18,059 nt of DNA from Acidobacteriota bacterium (GTDB lineage: Bacteria > Acidobacteriota > Terriglobia > UBA7540), in NCBI GenBank assembly GCA_021789565.1, contig JAJYJL010000027.1, positions 1 to 18,059 on the forward strand, in the 5' to 3' direction. A program made the position numbers and the translations under genes. Numbering within the stretch: the first letter of the stretch is position 1; each line of letters starts with the position of its first letter. This document shows, in pieces, positions 9,501-16,130 of the stretch. The notes under the pieces are model-generated. The model was not told where the DNA came from and made no database searches. It was given only the letters and a program-made list of their open reading frames with translations.

Positions 9501-10041
9501 CCACCACGCCCGGCAGAGTCTGCTGGAGTTGCACCCAGTTGCGTCCATTCAGGGGCAGGTTTACTGCCTCTGACCCGGTGATCGTCGCGCCAAGCTCGAT
9601 GCTGACTTTCTGCACCTGGGCCGGTATTCCTTGGACCGTTACCTCCTGCGTGACCGACCCAAGTTCCATCTTGATCTGAAGAACATAAACCTGGTTCACG
9701 GACAAAGAAAGTTGCTGCGCCACAAACTTCTTGAAACCGCTTTTTTCAGCCGTGACGTTATACGTGCCCGGCGCAGGAAGACTGAGCGCCGCAAAAGAAC
9801 CGTCGCTTGAGCTCGTGACCGTTCTGGAAACGCCCGTGGCGACGTTTGTTATGGTGATGGCAACGGCAGGGATGACGGCTCCTGTAGGATCAGTCACTGT
9901 GCCCTGAATCCTGCCTGTTACATCGCCAAGTGCCGCTCGCGGGGATATTAGAACAAACGCCAACAGAGATAAGGCCGCCAAACTTAGAACCCGGCGCAAG
10001 ACAGTTCGCAAAGTATAAATGTTCTTAAGGGTTTTCATCAC
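6565..10041 (-). CDS. TonB-dependent receptor, Oar-like, with N-terminal carboxypeptidase-regulatory domain
   Basis: 1158 residues. Outer-membrane receptors of this type import substrates using TonB energy; acidobacteria have many, commonly suspected to take up plant or polymer oligosaccharides, but the substrate is not readable here. A signal peptide covers about 1-39 (VLSLAALSLLAFVLISPRAALG). Residues about 42-135 form a carboxypeptidase-regulatory-like beta-sandwich (GRIQGTVTDPTGAVIPAVAI). The plug follows (LPLNGRNWVQLQQTLPGV, then YLINGIDSNDLPL), then a long beta-barrel with alternating aromatic strands. It ends in an aromatic C-terminus (AAKFYF) typical of BAM-assembled barrels. GGAGG lies 6 nt before a GTG (10041) and 9 nt before the adjacent ATG (10038); either may be the start. 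Terminator at 6436-6486. Plus-strand ORFs here are shadows. Confidence 0.95.
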   Translation of the reverse strand: MMKTLKNIYTLRTVLRRVLSLAALSLLAFVLISPRAALGDVTGRIQGTVTDPTGAVIPAVAITITNVATGVSRTVTSSSDGSFAALSLPAPGTYNVTAEKSGFKKFVAQQLSLSVNQVYVLQIKMELGSVTQEVTVQGIPAQVQKVSIELGATITGSEAVNLPLNGRNWVQLQQTLPGVVAAADERGNFATNGSRPAQNSYLINGIDSNDLPLNTPLVIPSPDAIAEVHMITNTINPEYGRNSGAIMNAVTKSGTNQFHGDAFEFFRDTGLNARNFFQPKSIIFHQHQFGGTIGGPIVKDHSFFFFSYQGTRNRTPQSGGTTTVFTQDQRNGSFPDIATSSTLSPFPLTGEDGTVYPAGTPYSTIFPTGHIPSSDFNPISVSLMNKFVPLPNSGTEFDFNPVTSGLDDQYFTRIDENIGSKDLLWGSWLWERHPTNDTLPFTGADLPGFPDTNLRHIQNYSMTWEHTFSGSTLNEADIGYTRFNYVAVSPVNVVDPSSVGFTGIHPQNPSEASYPVINLTGFFTLGFSNNGPQPRIDQTYQVDDNFTKIVARHTFKLGFDMRRFQVFNPFSAELSGSYDFGGSGTFSTGNPGADYLLGIPDSYEQGGGDVVNARGQEYYTYFQDQWKIRKNLVLTYGTGWQVDTPTVNNYHNNHAMTAFRPGVQSTVFSDAPIGNLFQGDPGVHATGTTKYDHFGPRFGFAWSPGSSGKTSVRAGYGIYFNRMSEEQELQFILQAPFAPFASGAAACGGSPSFADPFTDIAGTCTATNPFPASPNPSPNVDFINFLPNFLYVASPNLTVPYSQNFNLTVQRQLTNTSMVSVGYVGAQGRKNAIIRELNPSVRAADCLAGVGSEAGCADNRVFQQFLYPQNYNFGTDPKYDPNLLFNNVALLGIGNLQTTATSNYNAFQVVFNQHMSHGLQLNAVYTWSHSLDNGSGFENSAFGGGGFGGYGNLRGTNPFNSAMNHGSSEFDATHRFVVAYYYQIPAIHHFQNWAASRFFDGWVMSGVTTLQTGFPLDVVDSDFRSLQCAAYNWTACWDVPNQVSAPHYVDPRTSSFNGSDHFWFDPSAFVQEPIGTLGNAGRNPLRGPSIVNFDWAFMKDIKFTESTSMQLRFEFYNLFNHTQFDASGITTDINNSNFGRILAARDPRLIQLAAKFYF

Positions 10042-10285
10042 GCCACGCCTCCTTCATGAACCAAGTAAATTGAACTGGGAGTTGCCCCCGCAGGGGCACC
10101 TGATCCGGCAGCCTTCCGCGTGGTCATGTGAGGTCCAGAAAAAGCTCCCGGAGAGGGATATGCCTTTCTACCGTGAAAACCGAAATTTAAAGGTACGCCA
10201 GGGGCAGAGGTATCTTTTGGAGTTACTGCTTCTTTGGACCAACGCGCAAGGAGTGGTCGGAATAATGATGCCAAGCCAACTTGTT

Positions 10286-10308
10286 GCACTTTCGGAAAAC
10301 GAAAGTGC
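10286..10308. promoter_or_regulatory. Perfect 23-bp palindrome, candidate operator or leader hairpin
   Basis: GCACTTTCG (10286-10294), GAAAA, CGAAAGTGC (10300-10308): nine perfect pairs around 5 nt, about 250 nt before the receptor start. No T-run follows, so it is not a terminator. It fits a dimeric repressor operator or an RNA hairpin in the leader; the regulator is unknown. Confidence 0.5.
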
Positions 10309-10440
10309 GAAACCACGATCATGAAAATTTCCCTCCCCGCCAATGCCGTTGATGGGTGGTGGAAGGTCTGGTTCTAACTTGACTGATGAGGTAATTCGGG
10401 GCGCGAGTTTCCAGCCAACTTCCCACAACAAATCCCCAAC

Positions 10441-10446
10441 AATTTA
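10441..10446 (-). promoter_or_regulatory. Candidate -10 element of an activator-dependent promoter for the TonB receptor
   Basis: Reading on the minus strand, TAAATT (10446 to 10441) is preceded by GG and has no good -35. It would start transcription near 10434, and the proximal GTGA-N6-TCAC site is then centred at -41.5, the class II position for CRP-family activators. A 4/6 match by itself is weak; the spacing is what makes it worth listing. The leader would be about 390 nt. Confidence 0.3.
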
Positions 10447-10467
10447 CCGGTACCAGTCATAACGTGC

Positions 10468-10529
10468 TGTGACACGGATCACGTCGTTCAGTGATAATCC
10501 TCACCCCATTTCCTGTGAGCATTATCACG
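10468..10529. promoter_or_regulatory. Three tandem CRP/FNR-like sites (GTGA-N6-TCAC)
   Basis: TGTGA-CACGGA-TCACG (10468-10483), AGTGA-TAATCC-TCACC (10490-10505) and TGTGA-GCATTA-TCACG (10514-10529). Each keeps the GTGA-N6-TCAC core of the CRP consensus. Centres are 22 and 24 bp apart, close to two helical turns, so dimers would lie on nearly the same face of the DNA. The nearest genes are the TonB receptor (start about 430 nt away, minus strand) and the 3' end of mutY. Confidence 0.6.
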
Positions 10530-10788
10530 AACCATTTAGCAGACCCAACTTTAACAACTAAGATCACTGATATCAAGTAAATAATGTTTATCAATAGGGT
10601 AGCGTCGATCTCCCAGTGTGCCCTGCCCGAAAGCGCCAACGGTGGTGCCCGTTTTCCTCCCTTGGCGCGTGCCCGACGATAGTTCTGGTAAATGCTTTAT
10701 TTGTAATTAGTTGAGACATAATAATAAACCTTGAAGCCACATGTGAGACAGGCAATTCTAACGTTGGAGGCTGTCTTTGCATGAGACA

Positions 10789-11871
10789 CTACTGGTCTCC
10801 CTGCGTTGCGGCCAGTTTCCTGGCAATCTTGCGGGCCAGTTGCGACGCAGCGGCCCGCTCGACGGATGGCGGGTGGAACCAGCGGAACCCTCTGTCCGCT
10901 TTTCCTTCGTTCAATGCTCCTTTGTAAACATGAACTTGGATGGAACGGTGGGTGATGTTGTGGTGAAGCTTGTGTCCAGGTCCTTTGAGTAATGGCACAG
11001 CTCCCAGCAATGAACGGAGCTTCATATTCAGGCGCCCAAGGGCTTCCCGATCAGACCGCCCCAGCGCCGAGGGGAAATTCCAGAGGTCGCCGAGAAGTCC
11101 CTCGTCAAGGCCGCGAACCAGCATAACCTGTCGATTTTTCTGAAGCACGGCGGTGGCCATGTGCCACTGTTCCACCTGTCTCCGGGGACGGGGCTGAGGG
11201 TAGCTCTCGGGCCTGCCGGATTGATAACCGCGGCACCCTTGCCGCAGCGGGCAGATGGGGCATCGAGGCGAGCGCGGCAGGCAGACCGTTTGCCCCAGTT
11301 CCATCATGGCCTGGTTGAAGTTGCCGGGGCTCCGCCGGGAGAGAAGCGTCTCGAGGTTCTCCTCGACGTGACGCCTGAATCGCGGCTGGTGAAGATTGCC
11401 CCGCAGCGCCAGGAACCTTGCCATCACCCGGGCGACATTCCCGTCGAGGACCGCATAGGGCTGGTTGTAGGCAATGCTCAGCACCGCCCGGGCCGTGTAA
11501 TCGCCTACGCCGGGCAGGGAAAGCGCCTGCTTCATTTCCTGGGGGAATTGTCCCTTGTGCTTCTGGGCTATCTCCCGGGCAGCACGGTGCAGGTGGCGGG
11601 CGCGGCGGTAATAGCCCATGCCCGACCAGAGTTCCAGCACGCGCTCCAGCGGTGCCTCGGCCAGCCGCCTGACAGTGGGGAATTCGCGAATGAAGCGCTG
11701 GTAATAGGGAATAACGGTTTCAATCTGGGTCTGCTGCAGCATGATTTCTGAGATCCAGACGGTGTAGGGATTCCTGGACTTTCGCCAGGGCAGGGCGCGT
11801 GAGCGGCGCTGATACCAGCGGAGCAGGGAACGCCGGGTTTCTGCAGCGCCACAGGGAGTGAGGGAAACCAT
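10789..11871 (-). CDS. mutY: A/G-specific adenine glycosylase MutY
   Basis: 360 residues. MutY removes adenine mispaired with 8-oxoguanine. Visible: the catalytic glutamate in SEIMLQQTQ (E42), the helix-hairpin-helix LPGVGDYTARAVLS (119-132), catalytic D143 in AVLDGNV, and the 4Fe-4S cluster loop with C-X6-C-X2-C-X5-C spacing (C197, C204, C207, C213). The C-terminal third (about 232-345; HMATAVLQKNRQVMLVRG ... LGDLWNFPSALG) is the NUDIX-like domain that reads 8-oxoG, including the GHKLHHNITHRSIQVHVY strand. Length and order are normal for the family. It begins 8 nt after the stop of the VWFA gene, so it is probably the second gene of that operon. The pairing of a secreted protein with a repair enzyme is unexplained. 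Confidence 0.96.
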   Translation of the reverse strand: MVSLTPCGAAETRRSLLRWYQRRSRALPWRKSRNPYTVWISEIMLQQTQIETVIPYYQRFIREFPTVRRLAEAPLERVLELWSGMGYYRRARHLHRAAREIAQKHKGQFPQEMKQALSLPGVGDYTARAVLSIAYNQPYAVLDGNVARVMARFLALRGNLHQPRFRRHVEENLETLLSRRSPGNFNQAMMELGQTVCLPRSPRCPICPLRQGCRGYQSGRPESYPQPRPRRQVEQWHMATAVLQKNRQVMLVRGLDEGLLGDLWNFPSALGRSDREALGRLNMKLRSLLGAVPLLKGPGHKLHHNITHRSIQVHVYKGALNEGKADRGFRWFHPPSVERAAASQLARKIARKLAATQGDQ

Positions 11872-11879
11872 GGTAACCG

Positions 11880-13271
11880 CTATTTCCGGTGGCCTTTTGA
11901 ATGCCGGTCGCGGATGGATGACCGCGCGATCTCCGCCGCGGTTCCGGGCGCGTAATAGCCCGGCGGCGCCTGGACGCCCATCACCCCGTGCCGGACGACC
12001 TGGATGCGGACGTTGTGGAAGCGACCATTTTCTCTGGAATCGGTGGGCTTGTAACCCACGACGTAGTAGGCGGGGGGCAGCGGAAGGGCGGCCTCAAACC
12101 CTGATCCCAGGTCGTCCTTGTTGGCGATAAAGTTGCCAGCCGTCATGGTGGAGAGGTCCTGAAGCACGTCGGCCGCCATAGAGGCGCGGTCAGCCATCAT
12201 CTGGTTTTTCGCAGCAACCAGAGACGCCCGTTCTTCGTCGAGCCTGGTGTTGTGGGTGGGCGCCGGATCGGGAAGCTGCCTGAGCAGGCCTGTCGTGTCC
12301 AGAGCGCTGATGATGATGTGCAGCCGCGTTGCCCGCCTGCACAGCAGATCGATCGCCCTGGCCTGAGAGCCGGCCATGAAACCAGGCGAGGCCACGATAA
12401 TGGTGCGCGGGTCGGGCAGTTTGGATACCCGGCTGATCAGCTTGTCCAGTCCTGCCAGAGATTCCCCGGACCGGATGGCGCTTTCGGCGATTACCTGCCG
12501 CGCCCGCGCATCAATCGTCTGCTTCATCTGTCGCAGCGTCGCCATCGGCAGGCTGCTGATGGGAGGGTCAACCTGGCCCTTCGGCGTGCTGCAGGCGTTC
12601 ATGTCTTCAAGCGCGATTTTCAACGCCAGGGGATCGTCGCCGTAAAGCAGCATCTGGGCCTGGAAATCCGTTAGTTCAGGGCAGGCTTTGGCCTGCCTTG
12701 CCGTGGAAATATGGGGCTTGATGGCCAGCAGGGCGTGGTGCAGCATCTCGCGGTTGTCAGTGAAGTCGAGGGTGACTTCACCCGAAGCCGTGAATACGCC
12801 CACTTTGTTTCCAAGTTCCAGGAGTGACCTGAAGTAGGAATAAGCGCTGTCGGTCACCCGGATGGTCTCGGTGAAGTCATAATGGAGATCGTCAAAGTAG
12901 AGCGCAATGTTGCGGCCGCTTCCAGGAGTCCTGACGTGATGAACGGATTCGGGAACGATGTTGGCGGCAAAATCGCTGATCCTCTGCAAACGGTTGTCGT
13001 CCCAGAGGCGAAAGTCACTGCTGCGCAGGTCTGCGACTGCCAGGCCGCGCTTGTTGCGGACCACCACGCAGAGCTCGACCGGTGGCGGCGCTGTCCGGTG
13101 GGCCGTTGCCCGCGGCTCTTCTACGTTTTTCGCTGTGTGGCGGCTCTTGCGCCCCGCCTGGCCGCCCTCGATTGGAAGGCTAAAAACGAGGCCCGCCAGA
13201 GCACATCCCAGACACAGCCGGACGGCCCATTTGCGCCAACCAGAAGCTAAACCAATCCTGCCCTTTGTCAT
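11880..13271 (-). CDS. Secreted VWFA-related protein of acidobacterial type
   Basis: 463 residues. An N-terminal signal segment (WAVRLCLGCALAGLVFSLP, about 15-33) points to export. Residues about 64-103 (VELCVVVRNKRGLAVADL, then FRLWDDNRLQRISDF) are the strand-rich lead-in typical of the acidobacterial VWFA-domain proteins, followed by NIALYFDDLHYDF (121-133) as the first VWFA strand, NKVGVFTASGEVTLDF, and TIIVASPGFM near 290. The MIDAS DxSxS is not present (FDDLHY), as in many of these proteins, so metal-dependent ligand binding may be lost. The C-terminal region (PPAYYVVGYKPTDSRENGRFHNVRIQV) is the conserved beta-sandwich tail of the family. Role unknown. It has a clear promoter (13369-13398) and mutY follows after 8 nt. 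Confidence 0.88.
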   Translation of the reverse strand: MTKGRIGLASGWRKWAVRLCLGCALAGLVFSLPIEGGQAGRKSRHTAKNVEEPRATAHRTAPPPVELCVVVRNKRGLAVADLRSSDFRLWDDNRLQRISDFAANIVPESVHHVRTPGSGRNIALYFDDLHYDFTETIRVTDSAYSYFRSLLELGNKVGVFTASGEVTLDFTDNREMLHHALLAIKPHISTARQAKACPELTDFQAQMLLYGDDPLALKIALEDMNACSTPKGQVDPPISSLPMATLRQMKQTIDARARQVIAESAIRSGESLAGLDKLISRVSKLPDPRTIIVASPGFMAGSQARAIDLLCRRATRLHIIISALDTTGLLRQLPDPAPTHNTRLDEERASLVAAKNQMMADRASMAADVLQDLSTMTAGNFIANKDDLGSGFEAALPLPPAYYVVGYKPTDSRENGRFHNVRIQVVRHGVMGVQAPPGYYAPGTAAEIARSSIRDRHSKGHRK

Positions 13272-13368
13272 GAAACAGCCTTGAAAGGAGGGCGTTTCCG
13301 CTGGAGATTTCAGGACGCGAACCCGCGTTCCGCGCTCGTGCCGACCTCCCCTTCAACACAGCAAAAAC

Positions 13369-13398
13369 AGTATCAGTTCCTGAGGCTGCAATTGTCAA
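13369..13398 (-). promoter_or_regulatory. Sigma70 promoter of the VWFA-mutY operon
   Basis: On the minus strand: perfect TTGACA (13398-13393), an 18-nt spacer and GATACT (13374-13369). Transcription would start near 13362, about 90 nt before the VWFA start codon. Confidence 0.6.
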
Positions 13399-13458
13399 CA
13401 GGGAGGCTTATCTTGCAATTCTTGATTTGCCGCGCGCAATCTGTAATTCTTTGAGTTC

Positions 13459-13567
13459 GTAGCGGCGGGTTGATCTCGTCCCTTATCGTCTGGTGCGGGG
13501 CCTCGCCATGGCTTCTGATGTAGCGGCGAGTTGATCTCGCCACTTGGCGGCCTAAATCCGCCGCTAC
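13459..13567. repeat. Intergenic GTAGCGGCG repeat: a direct copy plus an inverted-repeat element
   Basis: GTAGCGGCGGGTTGATCTCG starts at 13459 and recurs at 13520 with one change (A for G at the tenth base), a direct repeat at 61 nt. The second copy closes with an inverted end: GTAGCGGCG (13520-13528) against CGCCGCTAC (13559-13567), enclosing CTCGCC/GGCGGC pieces. The same 9-nt termini bound the insert in the RNase P RNA (4175-4220). It lies directly upstream of the ubiD-family gene and may also form a leader structure. Confidence 0.7.
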
Positions 13568-13591
13568 AACTTTTTTTGCACAAGGACAACC

Positions 13592-15076
13592 GTGGCTTAC
13601 AACGACCTTCGAGAATTCATCACCCGGCTGGAACGGGAAAAGGAGCTGAAGCGGATTGGCGTCGAGGTTGACGTAGACCTCGAAATCACCGAGATCACCG
13701 ACCGCGTTTCCAAGGCTTCCGGTCCGGCATTGCTTTTTGAAAAGTCGCGCTCGGCAAAAGACGGCAGGAACTTTTCCGTTCCGCTGCTGATCAACACGCT
13801 GGGCACCAGGAGGCGGATGGAACTGGCGCTGGAAGTCTCGGCGCTCGATGACGTGGCGAAGCGCATTGAAGACCTCCTGGCAATGAAGCCGCCGGAGGGA
13901 CTGTTGGACAAGGTCCGCATGCTGCCAAAGCTGGCCGAGTTCGGCTCGTTCTTCCCGAAAACCGTGAAGAGCGGCCCGGTCAAGGAAGTCGTTCAACGCG
14001 AAGGCATGTCCCTTGCCGATCTGCCCATTATGCAGTGCTGGCCGCAGGATGGCGGACGCTTCATCACCTGGCCGATGGTGGTGACGCGCAGCCCCAAAAA
14101 CGGCCGGCGCAACGTGGGCTGCTACCGCATGCAGGTTTTTGACGAGCGGACCACCGGCATGCACTGGCAGATCCACAAGACCGGAGCGGAACATTTTCGC
14201 TGGCTGGACCGCCAGGGCAAAGGCCGCCGCATGGACGTGGCCGTAGCCATCGGCGCCGACCCGGTGACCATGCTGGCGGGCATCCTGCCGCTGCCGGAAG
14301 ATTTGGACGAGTTCCTGTTTGCGGGTTTCCTGCGGCAGAAGCCGGTGGAACTGGTGCGCTGTGAAACGGTGGAGCTGGACGTTCCCGCCAACGCGGAAAT
14401 TGTGCTGGAAGGTTTTGTCGATCTCGATGATATCCGCGTGGAAGGGCCGTTTGGCGACCACACCGGATACTACTCGCTCGCGGACAATTTCCCGGCCTTT
14501 CATCTCACCTGCATCACGCGCCGCAAGAACCCGATTTATGTTTCCACCATCGTCGGCCCGCCGCCCATGGAGGACTATTGGATGGGCTTCGCCGTCGAAC
14601 GCATCTTCCTGCCGCTGATGCGCCAGCAGATGCCGGAAGTGGTGGATATGCACATGCCGCCCCAGGGCGTGTTTCACAATCTGATCATCGTCTCCATCCG
14701 CAAAAGCTATCCGGGCCACGCGCGCAAGGTGATGAACGCCATCTGGGGATTGCCGGGCGCCATGTTCTCGAAGTGCATTGTGGTGGTGGATGACGACGTT
14801 GACGTTCACAACCTGAATGAGGTGGCGTGGAAAGCTTTGAACCACATCGATCCGGAGCGCGACATCCAGTTTGTGCTGGGGCCGGTGGACCAGCTTGAGC
14901 ACGCTTCGCGGCTGCCGAATTTCGGCTCAAAGATGGGCGTCGACGCCACCAAAAAGTGGCCCAGCGAGGGATTCGCGCGCCCCTGGCCCGACGAAATCGT
15001 CATGGATGATGAGACCAAAAAGAAAGTCGACAGCCTCTGGAAAAGCCTGGGGATTGAATTGCCCCCGCGCGGATAG
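13592..15076 (+). CDS. UbiD-family prenylated-FMN-dependent decarboxylase
   Basis: 494 residues, close to E. coli UbiD (497). The family (de)carboxylates aromatic and alpha,beta-unsaturated acids with prenylated FMN made by UbiX. Conserved stretches: NVGCYRMQVFD (174-184), TTGMHWQIHKTG, and VEGPFGDHTGYYS (283-295). By spacing, N174 and R179 correspond to the metal ligand and catalytic Arg, and E284 and D289 to the catalytic acids of Fdc1/UbiD (mapping from memory). The substrate is open. Acidobacteria mainly use menaquinone, so this may be a menaquinone-pathway or aromatic-acid enzyme rather than ubiquinone UbiD; hence no symbol. Start: GTG preceded by AAGGA with a 6-nt spacer. No ubiX is in the window. 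The 509-residue minus-strand ORF over it is a shadow. Confidence 0.93.
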   Translation: MAYNDLREFITRLEREKELKRIGVEVDVDLEITEITDRVSKASGPALLFEKSRSAKDGRNFSVPLLINTLGTRRRMELALEVSALDDVAKRIEDLLAMKPPEGLLDKVRMLPKLAEFGSFFPKTVKSGPVKEVVQREGMSLADLPIMQCWPQDGGRFITWPMVVTRSPKNGRRNVGCYRMQVFDERTTGMHWQIHKTGAEHFRWLDRQGKGRRMDVAVAIGADPVTMLAGILPLPEDLDEFLFAGFLRQKPVELVRCETVELDVPANAEIVLEGFVDLDDIRVEGPFGDHTGYYSLADNFPAFHLTCITRRKNPIYVSTIVGPPPMEDYWMGFAVERIFLPLMRQQMPEVVDMHMPPQGVFHNLIIVSIRKSYPGHARKVMNAIWGLPGAMFSKCIVVVDDDVDVHNLNEVAWKALNHIDPERDIQFVLGPVDQLEHASRLPNFGSKMGVDATKKWPSEGFARPWPDEIVMDDETKKKVDSLWKSLGIELPPRG

Positions 15077-15121
15077 GACGTAGGGGAGCGCTCCGCACTC
15101 CCGCCGTTTGGCACCATGCCC

Positions 15122-15205
15122 GTCATTCTGAGGCCGGTTTTTGGCCGAAGAATCTGCTTCTCTTTTTGGCCGGAACAGCAGATTCCTCGCTGCGCTCGGA
15201 ATGAC
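15122..15205. repeat. Palindromic element 1 (short-loop type)
   Basis: Outer arms GTCATTC/GAATGAC; inner arms GAATCTGCT and AGCAGATTC; a GGCC...GGCC mini-hairpin in the left half and a CGAG/CTCG-type mini-hairpin in the right. It folds as a cloverleaf-like shape. The central loop is short and T-rich. It follows the ubiD-family stop by 45 nt and stands apart from the tandem array. Confidence 0.85.
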
Positions 15206-15230
15206 GGGCGCGACCTCCGCCGCCATGTCC

Positions 15231-15282
15231 GTCATCCTGAGGAGGCCCGCGGCGGCTCAGCGGGACGACGAAGGATCTGCTT
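15231..15282. repeat. Half-element on the 3' side of the GIY-YIG gene
   Basis: GTCATCCTGAGG (15231-15242) through GAAGGATCTGC (15270-15280), a left arm only, with a CCCGC...GCGGG mini-hairpin (15246-15264) in place of GGCC...GGCC. No matching right arm follows. It overlaps the last codons of the GIY-YIG gene. Confidence 0.75.
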
Positions 15283-15568
15283 TCCCAAACCAGCCCTCGC
15301 TTAAGTCAGCCCACGCTGCGTTCATTGACTCGATCAGAGCGATCTTCTTTGATCGCCGCCAACCCTTGATCTCCTTTTCCCTGTTAATGGCCTCGCGCAC
15401 GCGTCCCCAGGTTTCAAAATAGACGAGCCGTTCAACACGATAGCAGCTGGTAAAACCAGGAGTGAGGTGGCGTTGGTGCTCTGCAACGCGGCCCTCAAGG
15501 TCAGTCGTGACACCCGTATAGAGCGTGCGCGAGCGGCTCGCCATGATGTAGACGTATGCGGTTTTCAA
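15257..15568 (-). CDS. Small GIY-YIG endonuclease embedded in the repeat array
   Basis: 103 residues, the single-domain GIY-YIG size (UPF0213/YhbQ-like group). Visible: VYI (6-8) and YTG (17-19) as the GIY and YIG motifs, R27 and H31 in LEGRVAEH, and E64 in INREKEIKGW as the metal-binding glutamate. All expected catalytic residues are present. The start must be the TTG at 15568: in-frame stops lie just upstream, and the next ATG (codon 9) would cut off the GIY strand. No Shine-Dalgarno is visible. The C-terminal tail KADPSSSR is encoded by the flanking half-element (15231-15282), and a second half-element (15611-15648) lies 42 nt before the start. Possible roles are an ordinary repair or unknown nuclease, or an enzyme acting on the repeats; the latter is inference. 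Confidence 0.88.
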   Translation of the reverse strand: MKTAYVYIMASRSRTLYTGVTTDLEGRVAEHQRHLTPGFTSCYRVERLVYFETWGRVREAINREKEIKGWRRSKKIALIESMNAAWADLSEGWFGKADPSSSR

Positions 15569-15610
15569 GCGGAGAAATTATCACACAACGGACTTCCGCA
15601 CGGGTACTCA

Positions 15611-15648
15611 CATTATTCTGACCCCGCAGGGCGGGAGAAGCATCTGCT
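15611..15648. repeat. Half-element on the 5' side of the GIY-YIG gene
   Basis: CATTATTCTGA (15611-15621) then CCCGC-AGG-GCGGG (15623-15635) and GAAGCATCTGCTTT. It is a diverged left arm with the same CCCGC...GCGGG mini-hairpin and orientation as the half-element at 15231-15282, so the GIY-YIG gene is bracketed by two direct half copies. Confidence 0.6.
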
Positions 15649-15675
15649 TTTTGTCCAGCTTTTGCCACCACGTCC

Positions 15676-15759
15676 GTCATTCTGAGGCCGGTTTCTGGCC
15701 GAAGAATCTGCTTCTCTTTTTGGCCGGGACCGCAGATTCCTCGCCGCGCTCGGAATGAC
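15676..15759. repeat. Palindromic element 2 (short-loop type), first of the tandem array
   Basis: Outer arms GTCATTC/GAATGAC, same length (84 nt) and nearly the same sequence as element 1. It is followed by a linker containing CGTCATCCTGACG that is repeated after elements 3, 4 and 5. Confidence 0.88.
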
Positions 15760-15813
15760 GGGCGCGACTGTGTCGCCACATTCGTCATCCTGACGGGCCC
15801 CGCCGCCACGTCC

Positions 15814-15922
15814 GTCATTCTGAGGCCGATCTGTGGCCGAAGAATCTGCTGTTAAGTCCGTGCTCATTCTTTGAACAAACCAGAAGCAGATTCCGCGTCG
15901 CCTCTCGGCTCCTCGGAATGAC
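15814..15922. repeat. Palindromic element 3 (long-loop type)
   Basis: Same arms; the centre is replaced by a longer stretch containing GTTAAGTCCGTGCTCATTC and AACAAACCAGA. The right arm carries TCGCCTCTCGGCTCCTCGGA. Confidence 0.88.
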
Positions 15923-15976
15923 AGGCGCGACTGTGTCGCCACATTCGTCATCCTGACGGGCCCCGCCACCACGTCC

Positions 15977-16076
15977 GTCATTCTGAGGCCGGTTTGCGGC
16001 CGAAGAATCTGCTGTTAAGTCCGTGCTCATTCTTCAGACAAACCAGAAGCAGATTCCTTGCTCCGCTCGGAATGAC
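15977..16076. repeat. Palindromic element 4 (long-loop type)
   Basis: Same long centre as element 3 with a few changes (TTCAGACAAACCAGA). The right arm is of the shorter CTTGCTCCGCTCGGA form seen in elements 1 and 2, so left/centre and right parts assort independently. Confidence 0.88.
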
Positions 16077-16130
16077 AGGCGCGACTGTGTCGCCACATTC
16101 GTCATCCTGACGAGCCCCGCCACCACGTCT

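Larger units (their letters stand above)
10042..10788. other. Long non-coding region upstream of the TonB receptor gene
   Basis: 747 nt without a convincing gene; the short ORFs lack family features. The half near the receptor carries a perfect palindrome (10286-10308); the middle carries three GTGA-N6-TCAC sites (10468-10529). The part next to mutY (about 10530-10788) is A/T-rich with a CACATGTG palindrome near 10739 and an imperfect AGACAG/CTGTCT inverted repeat near 10746-10776 that could end the mutY transcript. The length suggests a regulatory leader or an unrecognised small RNA. Confidence 0.6.

Noticed and set aside
6859..9573. Several plus-strand ORFs of 200-290 codons inside the TonB receptor gene
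   Set aside because: They are antisense frames of a continuous 1158-codon gene with signal peptide, plug and barrel features; none shows a domain or ribosome site.
10038..10343. Minus-strand ORF of 101 codons before the TonB receptor
   Set aside because: It overlaps the receptor start in another frame, has low-complexity Pro/Ala/Gly content and contains the palindrome; more likely leader DNA.
10457..10639. Minus-strand ORF of 60 codons with a hydrophobic stretch (LLINIIYLISVILVV)
   Set aside because: It resembles a small membrane protein, but it covers two of the three GTGA-N6-TCAC sites and part of the third, lacks a Shine-Dalgarno, and the hydrophobicity follows from local A/T richness.
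10777..10992. Plus-strand ORF of 71 codons preceded by a GGAGG-like stretch
   Set aside because: Most of it is antisense to the mutY 3' end and it has no recognisable features.
13373..14902. Minus-strand ORF of 509 codons opposite the ubiD-family gene
   Set aside because: It is antisense to a gene with clear family motifs, is rich in His/Arg/Gln as expected for a high-G+C shadow frame, and shows no recognisable domain.
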